Assembly: GCF_001984065.1 (NCBI RefSeq)
Contig: NZ_LYVP01000038.1
Span: 1 to 49,190, forward strand
Direction of reading: 5' to 3'
Source: Pseudomonas sp. KK4
GTDB lineage: Bacteria > Pseudomonadota > Gammaproteobacteria > Pseudomonadales > Pseudomonadaceae
Length of the DNA stretch: 49,190 bases
Part shown: in pieces, positions 8,748 to 17,190 of the stretch
Numbering within the stretch: the stretch's first letter is position 1
Layout of the letters: every line of letters begins with the position of its first letter
Notes under the pieces: model-generated
Seen by the model: the letters and a program-made list of their open reading frames with translations, nothing else
Told to the model about the DNA's origin: nothing
Database searches by the model: none
Position numbers and translations under genes: made by a program

Positions 8748-9868
8748 TGCAACTGGCATTTGTCCTTTATAAATATTTCCCCTTCGGTGGCTTGCAGCGC
8801 GATTTCATGCGCATCGCCCTGGAATGCCAGAAACGCGGTCACCAGATTCGCGTCTACACGCTGATCTGGGAAGGCGACGTGCCGCCGGGGTTTGAAGTGC
8901 TGGTGGCACCGGTCAAGGCGTTCTTCAACCATCGGCGCAATGAAAAGCTCAGCGAATGGATGGAAGCCGACCTGGCCAAGCGTCCGGTCGACCGCCTGAT
9001 CGGCTTCAACAAGATGCCGGGCCTGGACGTCTATTACGCCGCCGACGGTTGCTTCGAAGACAAGGCACAAAATCTGCGCAACTCGCTGTATCGCCGCTGG
9101 GGTCGCTACCGCCACTTCGCCGAATACGAGCGGGCGGTATTCGCCAGGGACGCGAAGACCGAAGTACTGATGATTTCCGAAGTGCAGCAACCGCTGTTCA
9201 TCAAGCATTACGATACCCCCGTCGAGCGCTTCCATCTGCTGCCACCGGGCATCGCTCAGGATCGCCGCCGGCCTGCCGACGCGGACCAGATTCGCGCGGG
9301 CTTTCGCGCCGAGTTCAACCTCAGGGATGATGAGCTGCTGCTGGTGCAGATCGGCTCCGGGTTCAAGACCAAGGGCGTCGATCGCAGCCTCAAGGCCCTG
9401 GCGGCGCTGCCCGCTGATCTGAAGAAGCGCACCCGGCTGTTTGTAATCGGCCAGGACGACCCCAAATTATTCCAGATGCAAAGCGCGACGCTGGGCCTGG
9501 GCGACAACGTGACCTTCCTCAAGGGGCGCAGTGATATTCCGCGTTTCCTGCTGGGTGCCGATCTGTTGATCCATCCGGCATACAACGAAAACACTGGCAC
9601 CGTGCTGCTTGAAGCGCTGGTGGCCGGGTTGCCGGTGCTGGTGAGCGCGGTCTGCGGTTATGCCCATTACATTGCCGAGGCCGACGCCGGCCTGGTGCTG
9701 GACGAGCCGTTCGAGCAGGCGCAATTGACCCAGTACCTGACCGGCATGTTGAACGACGCTCAGGCACGGGCGGCCTGGAGCCGCAATGGTCTGGCCTTCG
9801 CCGAGACGGCCGATCTCTATAGCATGCCGCAGCACGCGGCCGATGTGATTCTGGCGGAGCACGCTTAA
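8747..9868 (+). CDS. waaG: LPS core glucosyltransferase I (GT4)
   Basis: Adds the first hexose of the outer core to heptose II. The 373-residue GT-B protein begins MQLAFVLYKYFPFGGLQRDFMRIALEC, the usual WaaG start with the glycine-rich acceptor loop. It carries the GT4 E-x7-E donor motif in NENTGTVLLEALVAGLPVLV near the C-terminus. In some pseudomonads the first sugar here is galactosamine, so the exact donor is not settled by sequence alone. The ATG overlaps the waaC stop by one base, and its own TAA is directly followed by the waaP ATG. Confidence 0.95.
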   Translation: MQLAFVLYKYFPFGGLQRDFMRIALECQKRGHQIRVYTLIWEGDVPPGFEVLVAPVKAFFNHRRNEKLSEWMEADLAKRPVDRLIGFNKMPGLDVYYAADGCFEDKAQNLRNSLYRRWGRYRHFAEYERAVFARDAKTEVLMISEVQQPLFIKHYDTPVERFHLLPPGIAQDRRRPADADQIRAGFRAEFNLRDDELLLVQIGSGFKTKGVDRSLKALAALPADLKKRTRLFVIGQDDPKLFQMQSATLGLGDNVTFLKGRSDIPRFLLGADLLIHPAYNENTGTVLLEALVAGLPVLVSAVCGYAHYIAEADAGLVLDEPFEQAQLTQYLTGMLNDAQARAAWSRNGLAFAETADLYSMPQHAADVILAEHA

Positions 9869-10675
9869 ATGAAGTTGATGCTGGCTGAACCGTTCAAGAG
9901 CCTTTGGGCCGGACGCGATGCGTTCACCGAAGTCGAAGGCTTGCAGGGCGAGGTTTACCGTGAGCTGGAAGCGCGCCGGACCTTGCGCACTGAAGTGAAC
10001 GGCCATGGTTTTTTCGTGAAAATCCATCGTGGCATCGGCTGGGGCGAGATCTTCAAGAACCTGCTCACCGCCAAATTGCCGGTGCTGGGTGCGGGCCAGG
10101 AGTGGCAAGCCATCCAGCGTCTGCAGCAAGTCGGCGTGCCGACCATGACCGCCGTCGCTTACGGCGAGAAGGGCAGCAATCCGGCGGACCAGCACTCGTT
10201 CATCGTCACTGAAGAACTGGCGCCCACCGTCAGCCTCGAAGACTTCAGCATCAACTGGGTCAAGCAGCCGCCGCAGCCAAGGCTCAAGCGCGCGCTGATC
10301 GCCGAGGTGGCGCGCATGACCGGCATGATGCACCGCGCCGGGGTCAACCATCGCGACTGCTACATCTGCCACTTTTTGCTGCACACCGACAAACCGGTGA
10401 CCGCCGACGACTTCAAGCTCTCGGTGATCGACCTGCACCGTGCCCAGACCCGTCCGGCAATCACCTCGCGCTGGCGCAACAAGGATCTGGCGGCGCTGTA
10501 TTTTTCGGCCCTGGACATCGGCCTGACCCGCCGCGACAAACTGCGCTTTCTCAAGGGCTACTTCCAGCAGCCGCTGCGGCAGATCCTCAGTGAAGAGGCC
10601 GGGCTGCTGAGCTGGCTCGAAGGCAAGGCCAACAAGCTTTACGACCGTAAACAGCGATACGGGGATGCGCTCTGA
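9869..10675 (+). CDS. waaP: LPS core heptose I kinase
   Basis: Phosphorylates heptose I of the inner core using ATP. In P. aeruginosa this kinase is essential and supports outer-membrane integrity and resistance to polymyxin-like peptides. At 268 residues the protein has the protein-kinase-like fold with a catalytic loop HRDCYICH; the catalytic aspartate is D163, in the same place as in described WaaP proteins. A conserved lysine (K51, in FFVKIHRG) and the metal-binding aspartate in VIDLHRA complete the site. The start directly follows the waaG stop, and the stop overlaps the next kinase gene by one base. Confidence 0.96.
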   Translation: MKLMLAEPFKSLWAGRDAFTEVEGLQGEVYRELEARRTLRTEVNGHGFFVKIHRGIGWGEIFKNLLTAKLPVLGAGQEWQAIQRLQQVGVPTMTAVAYGEKGSNPADQHSFIVTEELAPTVSLEDFSINWVKQPPQPRLKRALIAEVARMTGMMHRAGVNHRDCYICHFLLHTDKPVTADDFKLSVIDLHRAQTRPAITSRWRNKDLAALYFSALDIGLTRRDKLRFLKGYFQQPLRQILSEEAGLLSWLEGKANKLYDRKQRYGDAL

Positions 10676-11409
10676 TGGCGGGTTGGACACTGGAACCTGC
10701 TTACAGCGACCTGGCAGAAGATTTCGGCAGCCTTGAAGCGGTGTTTGCCCTTGAGGGCGAACGCCTGACCCGTGACCCGCTGTCGGAGGTGATCCGCGTT
10801 CAGCGCAATGGCGTCAACTATTACGTCAAACGCTACTCGGGCGCCGGCAAAGGCCTGCGACGCTACCTGGGCAAGCCTCGGGTCAAGATGGAATGGCAGA
10901 ACCTCAAGCGTTTCGCCAAGTGGGGCATTCCCACCGCCGAAGTGGTGGCCTGGGGCCTGGAGCGGCGCGGCGCGGCCTATGATCGCGGGGCGATGATCAC
11001 CCGTGAACTGCCGCACACCGAAGACTTGTCGGCACTGGCCGAACGGCATGATGCCAAGCTGGCCGACCGATCCTGGGTCGATACGGTCAGCCGTCAGTTG
11101 GCCGACTACACCCGGACCATGCACGAACACCACTTCACCCATAACGACCTGAAGTGGCGCAACCTGCTGATCGACGATCAGGCCAGACTGTTCCTGATCG
11201 ATTGCCCCAACGGCGATTTCTGGCGCGGCTTCTGGCTCAAGTACCGGATCACCAAGGACCTGGCGTGCCTGGACAAGGTCGCCAAGTATCAACTGTCGGC
11301 CACACAACGCCTGCGCTTTTACCTGCAATACCGCCAACGGGACCGGCTCAGTGCCGCCGATAAAAAACGGATCCGGCACGTGGTGAGATTTTTCGAGGGA
11401 CGCGAATGA
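10675..11409 (+). CDS. Lipopolysaccharide kinase (WaaP/Kdo kinase-like family)
   Basis: 244-residue kinase-like protein, corresponding in position to PA5008 of P. aeruginosa. The ATP-site lysine lies in YYVKRYSG (K52). The catalytic loop is HND (156-158) with N163, and the metal-binding aspartate is D176 in LIDCPN, so the active site looks complete. By family and context it probably phosphorylates a second position in the inner core; the acceptor cannot be read from sequence. Start overlaps the waaP stop by one base (TGATG), and its stop overlaps the next gene by four bases (ATGA). Confidence 0.88.
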   Translation: MAGWTLEPAYSDLAEDFGSLEAVFALEGERLTRDPLSEVIRVQRNGVNYYVKRYSGAGKGLRRYLGKPRVKMEWQNLKRFAKWGIPTAEVVAWGLERRGAAYDRGAMITRELPHTEDLSALAERHDAKLADRSWVDTVSRQLADYTRTMHEHHFTHNDLKWRNLLIDDQARLFLIDCPNGDFWRGFWLKYRITKDLACLDKVAKYQLSATQRLRFYLQYRQRDRLSAADKKRIRHVVRFFEGRE

Positions 11410-12158
11410 CTGATTTTCTGGCCCCTGAAGACCGTGCGCTGCTCGAGCGTCACGGCCTCGGCACGTTCGAAGCACTCTGGGCCCGGCAGCTCGATGCCGT
11501 GGATGAACCGAACACCGCTCGCGGTGGCTGGAGCAGCGTGTTTCGACTGGATCTGGAGGGTCACGGCTTCTACCTCAAGCGCCAGAGCAACTACCAGACG
11601 CACACCTTGCACGCGCCTTTTGGCGAACCGAGTTTTGCCCGGGAATTTCGTAACATCAGCCGTTATGAAAGGCTAGGTATTCCGGCCTTGAAGGCGGTGT
11701 TCTTCGGTGAGCGCAAGGTCGACGGCGAAGTGCGGGCAATTCTGTTGACCCGTGCGCTGGATGGTTGGGCTGATCTGGATTCGTTGCTGCAGCGTTGGTC
11801 GGACCTTGGTGAGGCGCAGCACACGGCCATTCTGCAAGCCTGCGCAAAACTGGCGCAGCGCCTTCACAGCCAGCGCCAGGTGCATGGCTGCTTTTACCCC
11901 AAGCATATTTTTCTGCGCGCCACCGGTGATGGCTATGAGGCGCAACTGATCGATCTGGAAAAGACCCGGCCCTTGTTGTTCGGTCAGCGTGACCGGGTCA
12001 AGGACCTGGAACCGCTGCTGCGTCGGGCGCCGGAGTGGAGCGAAGACCAGTTGCGCATTCTGTTGGCGGCCTATCTGAACCAGCCGCAGGACAGCGCGTT
12101 GATCGATCGCTGGCTGAACCGCCTGACCGCCCGCCGCAGCCACAAGGAGAAGCGCTGA
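11406..12158 (+). CDS. InaA-type LPS kinase-like protein with altered catalytic residue
   Basis: 250 residues, corresponding in position to PA5007. It has the kinase-like fold: a lysine in GFYLKRQSN (K59) and a metal-binding aspartate D183 in LIDLEK. In the catalytic loop, where WaaP has HRDCYICH, this protein has HGCFYPKH (160-167). The position of the catalytic aspartate is therefore Cys162, while the following histidine (167) is kept. It may be a pseudokinase, a scaffold, or an enzyme using another base. The four-base ATGA overlap with the previous gene and a TGATG overlap with the next tie it to the core operon, so a role in core phosphorylation is likely even if indirect. Confidence 0.85.
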   Translation: MTDFLAPEDRALLERHGLGTFEALWARQLDAVDEPNTARGGWSSVFRLDLEGHGFYLKRQSNYQTHTLHAPFGEPSFAREFRNISRYERLGIPALKAVFFGERKVDGEVRAILLTRALDGWADLDSLLQRWSDLGEAQHTAILQACAKLAQRLHSQRQVHGCFYPKHIFLRATGDGYEAQLIDLEKTRPLLFGQRDRVKDLEPLLRRAPEWSEDQLRILLAAYLNQPQDSALIDRWLNRLTARRSHKEKR

Positions 12159-13609
12159 TGCGTTTGTCCGAACTTCAAGGTGCTGGGCGTAATCCGGTTT
12201 TGCCGCTGAGCCTGTCATTGGCTGATGCCGCGGGGCCTGCGGATTTGCAGTTGCTGAGCCTGTTGCGGGTCTTGCCCGGGCAGCGTTATGTCGGTGCCGG
12301 TGTGTGGCGCGGTCGTCCGGTGCTGGCCAAATTGCTGGTCGGCAGCAAGGCGGCGCGGCATTTTCAGCGCGAACTCGATGGCGTGCGCTTACTGGCGGCG
12401 CAGGGCTTGACCACGCCGCTGTTGCTGGCGGACGGGCTCAAGGACGGCGAGGGCGGCTGGCTGTTGTTCGAGTTCCTGGAAGAGGCTGCCAGCCTCGGCG
12501 ACGCCTGGAGTCAGGTCGAGCACCTGCCGGTGCTGGCCGATGAACAGACCGCGGTGCTGGCCGAAGCCCTGGGTGCGATCGGGCAAATGCACCGCAAAGG
12601 TTTGTGGCAGCAAGACCTGCATCTGGACAACCTGCTGCGCCAGGGCAGTCGATTGTACCTGATCGACGGCGCCGGTATCCGTACCGAAACGCCGGGCCAA
12701 CCGCTGTCACGGCAGAAAGTCCTGGAAAACCTCGGCGTGTTCTTCGCCCAGCTGCCCAAAGCACTGGAGCCGTTCACCGAAGAGTTGCTGGTGTACTACC
12801 TGCTGAGCAACGGCGAACATGCCTTGCCCATGGAAGCGTTGCAGAAGCAGATCGACAAGGTGCGCAGCTGGCGACTCAAGGACTACCTGATCAAGGTCGG
12901 GCGCGAATGCACGCTGTTCAGCGTCCAGCGCGGTGCGTTCGGTTTGCGTGCCATACGTCGCGAGGAAGAAGCGTCGATGCTGCCGGTACTGGCGCAAGCC
13001 GACGCCTTGCTCGACCAGGGCCACCTGTACAAGACCGGCGGCGCGGCGAGCGTCGGCAAGGTCGAGGTGGGCGGTCGGACCTTGGTGATCAAGCGCTACA
13101 ACATCAAGGGGTTTGCCCACTGGCTCAAGCGCTTCTGGCGCCCGAGCCGTGCCTGGCACTCCTGGCGCGAAGGCAATCGCCTGGCGTTCCTCGGGATCGC
13201 CACGCCCAAACCACTGGCGTTGTTGGAGAAGCGCTTTCTCTGGTTGCGCAGCCGCGCTTACCTGATCACTGAGCATCTTCCCGGGCCGGACATCATCGAG
13301 CGCTTTGCGCCCTACGTTGAAAGCGGCGATGCACCCGAGGCCGAGTTGGCGGCACTGGATCAGCTGTTTGCCGCCCTGATCCGTGAGCGCATCAGCCACG
13401 GTGATTTCAAAGGGCACAACCTGTTCTGGCAGGAAGATCGCTGGGCATTGATCGATCTGGATTCGATGTGTCAACACAGCTCGGCGGGCAGCTTTGCCAC
13501 AGCCTATGCGCGGGATCGGGCGAGGTTCATGCGCAACTGGCCCGAGAGCAGTGCCCTTCACCAAGTGATCGATCAGCGACTTCCCAAAGATATCTCCAGC
13601 GCTGTCTGA
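12158..13609 (+). CDS. Double-domain LPS kinase-like protein
   Basis: 483 residues from the ATG at 12158, which overlaps the preceding stop by one base; upstream in-frame starts lie inside the previous gene. Corresponds in position to PA5006. Two kinase-like domains are fused. The first (about 40-200) has QQD (151-153), N158 and D170 in LIDGAG. The second (about 285-450) has lysine in LVIKRYN, HGD (414-416), N421 and D433 in LIDLDS. Both keep the catalytic aspartate, asparagine and metal aspartate; only the first lacks the HRD-type histidine. It closes the kinase run in the core operon and probably acts on LPS core or lipid A sugars. Acceptors are unknown. Confidence 0.87.
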   Translation: MRLSELQGAGRNPVLPLSLSLADAAGPADLQLLSLLRVLPGQRYVGAGVWRGRPVLAKLLVGSKAARHFQRELDGVRLLAAQGLTTPLLLADGLKDGEGGWLLFEFLEEAASLGDAWSQVEHLPVLADEQTAVLAEALGAIGQMHRKGLWQQDLHLDNLLRQGSRLYLIDGAGIRTETPGQPLSRQKVLENLGVFFAQLPKALEPFTEELLVYYLLSNGEHALPMEALQKQIDKVRSWRLKDYLIKVGRECTLFSVQRGAFGLRAIRREEEASMLPVLAQADALLDQGHLYKTGGAASVGKVEVGGRTLVIKRYNIKGFAHWLKRFWRPSRAWHSWREGNRLAFLGIATPKPLALLEKRFLWLRSRAYLITEHLPGPDIIERFAPYVESGDAPEAELAALDQLFAALIRERISHGDFKGHNLFWQEDRWALIDLDSMCQHSSAGSFATAYARDRARFMRNWPESSALHQVIDQRLPKDISSAV

Positions 13610-13612
13610 ATC

Positions 13613-13686
13613 GCCTTCGCGAGCAAGCCCGCTCCCACAGGTTGATCTCCAATGGCCACAGAGCGGGAGCGGGCTTGCTCGCGAAG
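13613..13686. repeat. REP pair (BIME) of the GGGAGCGGGC family
   Basis: Two inverted copies of the same REP sequence as at 6486-6577 (left about 13613-13640, right about 13661-13686) directly after the last kinase gene of the core operon. It is able to fold into a long hairpin and likely marks the operon's 3' end. Confidence 0.88.
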
Positions 13687-13822
13687 AGGCCAGAACAGCC
13701 AACCGGGAATGAGGGACAGGTTCTTGTGAACTGTCCTACACAATCTTGAGAAACCATGAACTGTGGCCTGACGGATCACGGTGCTAGTTTGCCTGACGTT
13801 CTCGGAGGGCAGACTTTTGACA

Positions 13823-14164
13823 ATGAAAATGGCTATCACATCAGGCGCCATCTGGCTGGCATTGACCGGCTGCGGCACCGTCTCCACGGTCTTGCAGGAC
13901 GACGCCAAGGCAGCCCAAAGCCTGCGCAAACAAAAAACCTACTGCCAGTCCATCCCCCGGGTCTACAGCGGCCTGGCTTATGACTTCTGTGTATTGAATG
14001 CGCCACCCGACCCTACGGGAATACTGGTTCCCTTTGTCCTGCTGGACTTGACCCTGTCCGGTGTCTTCGACACGGTTTCCCTGCCCTATACGATTTATCG
14101 CCAGGCGGCAGACGGCAATATCCAGGTCTACTGGCGCCCGTCACGCGGCTGGAAAGCCCCATGA
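13823..14164 (+). CDS. YceK/YidQ-family small lipoprotein
   Basis: Small probable lipoprotein of 113 residues from the ATG at 13823. It starts MKMAITSGAIWLALTGCGTVS: a short hydrophobic signal with a lipobox LTGC, so it should be lipidated after cleavage. The C-terminal part, with LDLTLSGVFDTVSLPYTIYRQ, resembles the YceK/YidQ (DUF1411-type) family, whose function is unknown. A GGAGG at 13804-13808 is better placed for an in-frame TTG at 13817, which would add two residues, so the start may be TTG. It stands alone between a REP pair and the carbamoyltransferase gene. Confidence 0.75.
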   Translation: MKMAITSGAIWLALTGCGTVSTVLQDDAKAAQSLRKQKTYCQSIPRVYSGLAYDFCVLNAPPDPTGILVPFVLLDLTLSGVFDTVSLPYTIYRQAADGNIQVYWRPSRGWKAP

Positions 14165-14219
14165 ACGGCCCCACTCAAGCTTGCCGCTTGCCGCTAGAGG
14201 CTTGCCGCCGCTTTTAAGC

Positions 14220-14225
14220 TATAAT
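14220..14225 (+). promoter_or_regulatory. Candidate -10 box before the carbamoyltransferase gene
   Basis: A consensus TATAAT lies at 14220-14225, 94 bases before the GTG start. No -35 box is at ideal spacing. Three TTGCCG hexamers precede it (14181, 14188, 14202), at spacings of 33, 26 and 12 bases. This is the first real gap after the core operon, so a promoter for the downstream outer-core genes is expected here. Confidence 0.4.
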
Positions 14226-14318
14226 CCCGCCCTTTAGCTGCCTCGCGCTCCTGGCGAAGGCACATCATTTTTGTGGCGTTTACAGCGCCTGCATGCAGAC
14301 TAAAGAGGCTAGACCCCT

Positions 14319-16076
14319 GTGGCATTGACGATTCTTGGCCTGTCCGGCGCCCTTAGCCATGATCCTTCCGCAGCCCTGTACATCGACGGCAAGCTGATCG
14401 CGGCGGCTGAAGAAGAGCGCTTCGTACGCGATAAACATGCAAAGAACCGCATGCCCTACGAATCGGCGAAGTTCTGCCTGGAACAGGCCGGCATCAAGCC
14501 TTCGGACGTTGACGTAGTCGCGATTCCTTTCGCCCCGATCAGCATTTTCGGCAAGGCCCGCTGGCAGTACGCCAAGCGTTACTGGTACGCCCCGGACCGC
14601 GCACTCGACGCGATCCTGATGGGCAACCGTCGCTACAAGCGCTATCGCAACAAGATCGTCTGGTGCCTGGAGCAACTGGGCTTCGATCCGAAGAAAATCA
14701 AGATCGAACCGGTTGAACACCATTTGGCCCACGCTTCCAGCGCCTACCACTGCTCGGGTTTCAAAGAGAAAACCGCGATCCTCGGCATCGACGGCAAGGG
14801 TGAGTACGCCACGACCTTCTTCGGTTATGGCGAAAACGGCAAGATCCACAAGATCAAGGAATTCTTCGATCCGGACTCCCTCGGCGGCCTGTACGGCGCG
14901 ATCACCGAGTTCCTCGGTTTTGACATGCTGGACGGCGAGTTCAAGGTCATGGGCATGGCGCCGTACGGCGACGCCAGCAAATACGACTTCTCGCGCCTGG
15001 CTTCCTTCGAGAACGGCGAGCTGGTGATCAACACCGACTACGCCAACGTGATCGGCCTGCGTCGCTATAAAGAGAAGGGCAAGGGTTACTACTTCTCGCC
15101 GAAGCTGATCGAGTGGCTGGGTCCGAAGCGCGAAGGCGACATCGCCGATGAGCCGTACATCCACTACGCCGCCAGCATTCAAGCGCTGTTCGAAAAAATT
15201 GCGCTGCAGATGATCGACTACTACCTGGGCGACGTGCTCAAGGAAACCGGCAAACTGGCCTACGCCGGTGGCTGTGCGTTGAACGTCAAGCTGAACCAGA
15301 AAATCATCGCCCGCGATGACGTCAAGGAACTGTTCGTGCAGCCTGCCTCCGGCGACGCCGGCACCGCAGTCGGCGCAGCGGCCTATGTGTCCCATGCCCG
15401 TGGCGTGCCGGTCGAGAAGATGGAACACGTCTACCTCGGCCCTTCGTACAGCAACGAAGACGTGATCGCCGCGTGCGCCCGTCACGAGAACAAGCCGGCC
15501 TGGCGCAAGCTGGACAACATGCCGGAGCAGATCGCCAAGATCATGGTCGATGGCAACCCTGTGGCCTGGTTCCAGGGTCGCATGGAGTTCGGTCCGCGCG
15601 CATTGGGCGGTCGTTCGATCATCGGTTGCCCGAGCGTGGCCGGTGTGGCCGATCGCATCAACCATCAGATCAAGTTCCGCGAGCGTTGGAGGCCTTTCTG
15701 CCCGTCGATGCTCGACACCGTCGCGCCGCAGATGATCAAGATCGATCACCCTGCGCCGTTCATGACCTTCACCTTCGAAGTGGCTGAAGAATGGAAGACC
15801 CGGGTGCCGGAAGTCGTCCACGAAGACGGCACCTCCCGGGCCCAGGTGCTCAAGCGCGAATACAACCCGCGCTACTACGACATGATGAAGGCGCTGGAAG
15901 TACTGACCGGCAACGGCGTGTCGCTCAACACCTCGCTCAACCGTCGTGGCGAACCGATGATCTGCTCGCCGACCGACGCCTTGAATATGTTCTTCGGCTC
16001 CGACCTGCAATACCTGATCATGGAAGACATCCTGGTCGTCAAAGAGGGCGCAAACGCCTATGACACGCTCGGCTGA
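14319..16076 (+). CDS. LPS carbamoyltransferase (NodU/CmcH family)
   Basis: 585-residue carbamoyltransferase that should use carbamoyl phosphate to carbamoylate a hydroxyl. In P. aeruginosa the gene at this place (PA5005, called wapO) is linked to the 7-O-carbamoyl group on heptose II of the core. The N-terminal ASKHA-like domain begins ALTILGLSGALSHDPSAALY and includes AAAEEERF and the histidine-rich VEHHLAHASSAYH. The C-terminal domain has FGPRALGGRSIIGCP, a hallmark of the family. The GTG start (14319) is preceded by AAGAGG at good spacing. Its 3' end overlaps the next gene by 17 bases, showing co-transcription with the outer-core glycosyltransferases. Confidence 0.92.
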   Translation: MALTILGLSGALSHDPSAALYIDGKLIAAAEEERFVRDKHAKNRMPYESAKFCLEQAGIKPSDVDVVAIPFAPISIFGKARWQYAKRYWYAPDRALDAILMGNRRYKRYRNKIVWCLEQLGFDPKKIKIEPVEHHLAHASSAYHCSGFKEKTAILGIDGKGEYATTFFGYGENGKIHKIKEFFDPDSLGGLYGAITEFLGFDMLDGEFKVMGMAPYGDASKYDFSRLASFENGELVINTDYANVIGLRRYKEKGKGYYFSPKLIEWLGPKREGDIADEPYIHYAASIQALFEKIALQMIDYYLGDVLKETGKLAYAGGCALNVKLNQKIIARDDVKELFVQPASGDAGTAVGAAAYVSHARGVPVEKMEHVYLGPSYSNEDVIAACARHENKPAWRKLDNMPEQIAKIMVDGNPVAWFQGRMEFGPRALGGRSIIGCPSVAGVADRINHQIKFRERWRPFCPSMLDTVAPQMIKIDHPAPFMTFTFEVAEEWKTRVPEVVHEDGTSRAQVLKREYNPRYYDMMKALEVLTGNGVSLNTSLNRRGEPMICSPTDALNMFFGSDLQYLIMEDILVVKEGANAYDTLG

Positions 16077-17190
16077 ACGCCATGTGCTGCAGTTCTGCCA
16101 CGGCTATGACGGGCCGTTCCTGGACTGCGCGCGGCAGTACGCCAGCCTGTTCGCGGGGACCGGCTATCGCGTGACCACGGTGTTTCTGACCGGGGTCGCC
16201 GATGCCGAGGTCGCCGCGGGGTGCGCCAGCGATGAAGTGTTGTTCATGGAATACAGCTCCAGGGCCATTCGTGGCCTGAAGCTGGGCGCCATCAGCGATC
16301 TGCGCAAGATCGCCGCTTCACGCAATTTCAGTTTCTGCATCGCCCATCGTTTCAAGCCGATCTACATCGCCTTGCTCGGCACCTCGTTGCCGGTGATTGG
16401 CGTGCATCACGCGTTTGACGATTACAAACGCGGCAGCCGCAAACTGTTCGCCAACATTTTTCGCAAGCGCCTGAGCCTGCTCGGCGTCTCCGATGCCGTG
16501 CGTGACGACATGCGTCGTTGCCTGCCGAAGTGGCCGGCGTCGCGGATACAGACGTTGTACAACCGTATCGACGTGCAAGCGTTGCAAGACAGCCAGGTAT
16601 CGCCCGGCGAAGCTCGGGAAATCCTTGGCCTGGCGGCGGACGCCTGGATTGTCGGCAATGTCGGGCGGCTGCACCCGGACAAGGACCAGGCCACGTTGCT
16701 GGACGGTTTCGCCGCGGCGTTGCCGGGGTTGCCGACCAACAGTCAGTTGGTGATTCTCGGTAGCGGGCGTCTGGAAGAAGACCTCAAGGCTCAGGCCCGC
16801 GAGCTGGGTATCGGCGACCGCGTGCTGTTCCTCGGGCAGGTGCCCGAGGCGCGGCGCTACTTCCGTGCCTTCGACGTGTTTGCCCTGAGTTCCGATAACG
16901 AGCCGTTCGGCATGGTGCTGCTCGAAGCCATGGCCGCTGGCGTGCCGTTGCTCGTCACGGCCTGTGGCGGGGCGAAGGAAGTGGTCGAAGGCGTGGGCAT
17001 TCTGTTCCCGCTGGGCGATGCCGAACACCTGGCTCAAGGGCTGCAACATCTGGCCGCCATGGATGCGCAACAACGCCAGCAATGCACCGAGCTGATGCTC
17101 GATCGCTTGCGAGAGCGTTTCTCCGACCGCGCGGTACGCGATGCTTTCTGGCATTTGCCGCAGGTTACCGAACTGGCACCGAGGGGCTGA
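16060..17190 (+). CDS. GT4 glycosyltransferase, LPS outer core (WapH-like)
   Basis: 376-residue GT-B, GT4-family glycosyltransferase, corresponding in position to PA5004 (wapH), which adds a glucose of the outer core. The C-terminal donor domain carries VGRLHPDKDQATLLDGF and the E-x7-E motif in NEPFGMVLLEAMAAGVP. The ATG lies inside the end of the carbamoyltransferase gene, and the stop overlaps the next start by one base (TGATG), so it is the middle of a coupled run. The exact sugar is inferred from position only. Confidence 0.87.
   Translation: MTRSAERHVLQFCHGYDGPFLDCARQYASLFAGTGYRVTTVFLTGVADAEVAAGCASDEVLFMEYSSRAIRGLKLGAISDLRKIAASRNFSFCIAHRFKPIYIALLGTSLPVIGVHHAFDDYKRGSRKLFANIFRKRLSLLGVSDAVRDDMRRCLPKWPASRIQTLYNRIDVQALQDSQVSPGEAREILGLAADAWIVGNVGRLHPDKDQATLLDGFAAALPGLPTNSQLVILGSGRLEEDLKAQARELGIGDRVLFLGQVPEARRYFRAFDVFALSSDNEPFGMVLLEAMAAGVPLLVTACGGAKEVVEGVGILFPLGDAEHLAQGLQHLAAMDAQQRQQCTELMLDRLRERFSDRAVRDAFWHLPQVTELAPRG

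Noticed and set aside
12035..12157. Longer N-terminus for the double-kinase gene
   Set aside because: This stretch lies inside the preceding gene; the ATG at 12158 makes the normal one-base overlap.
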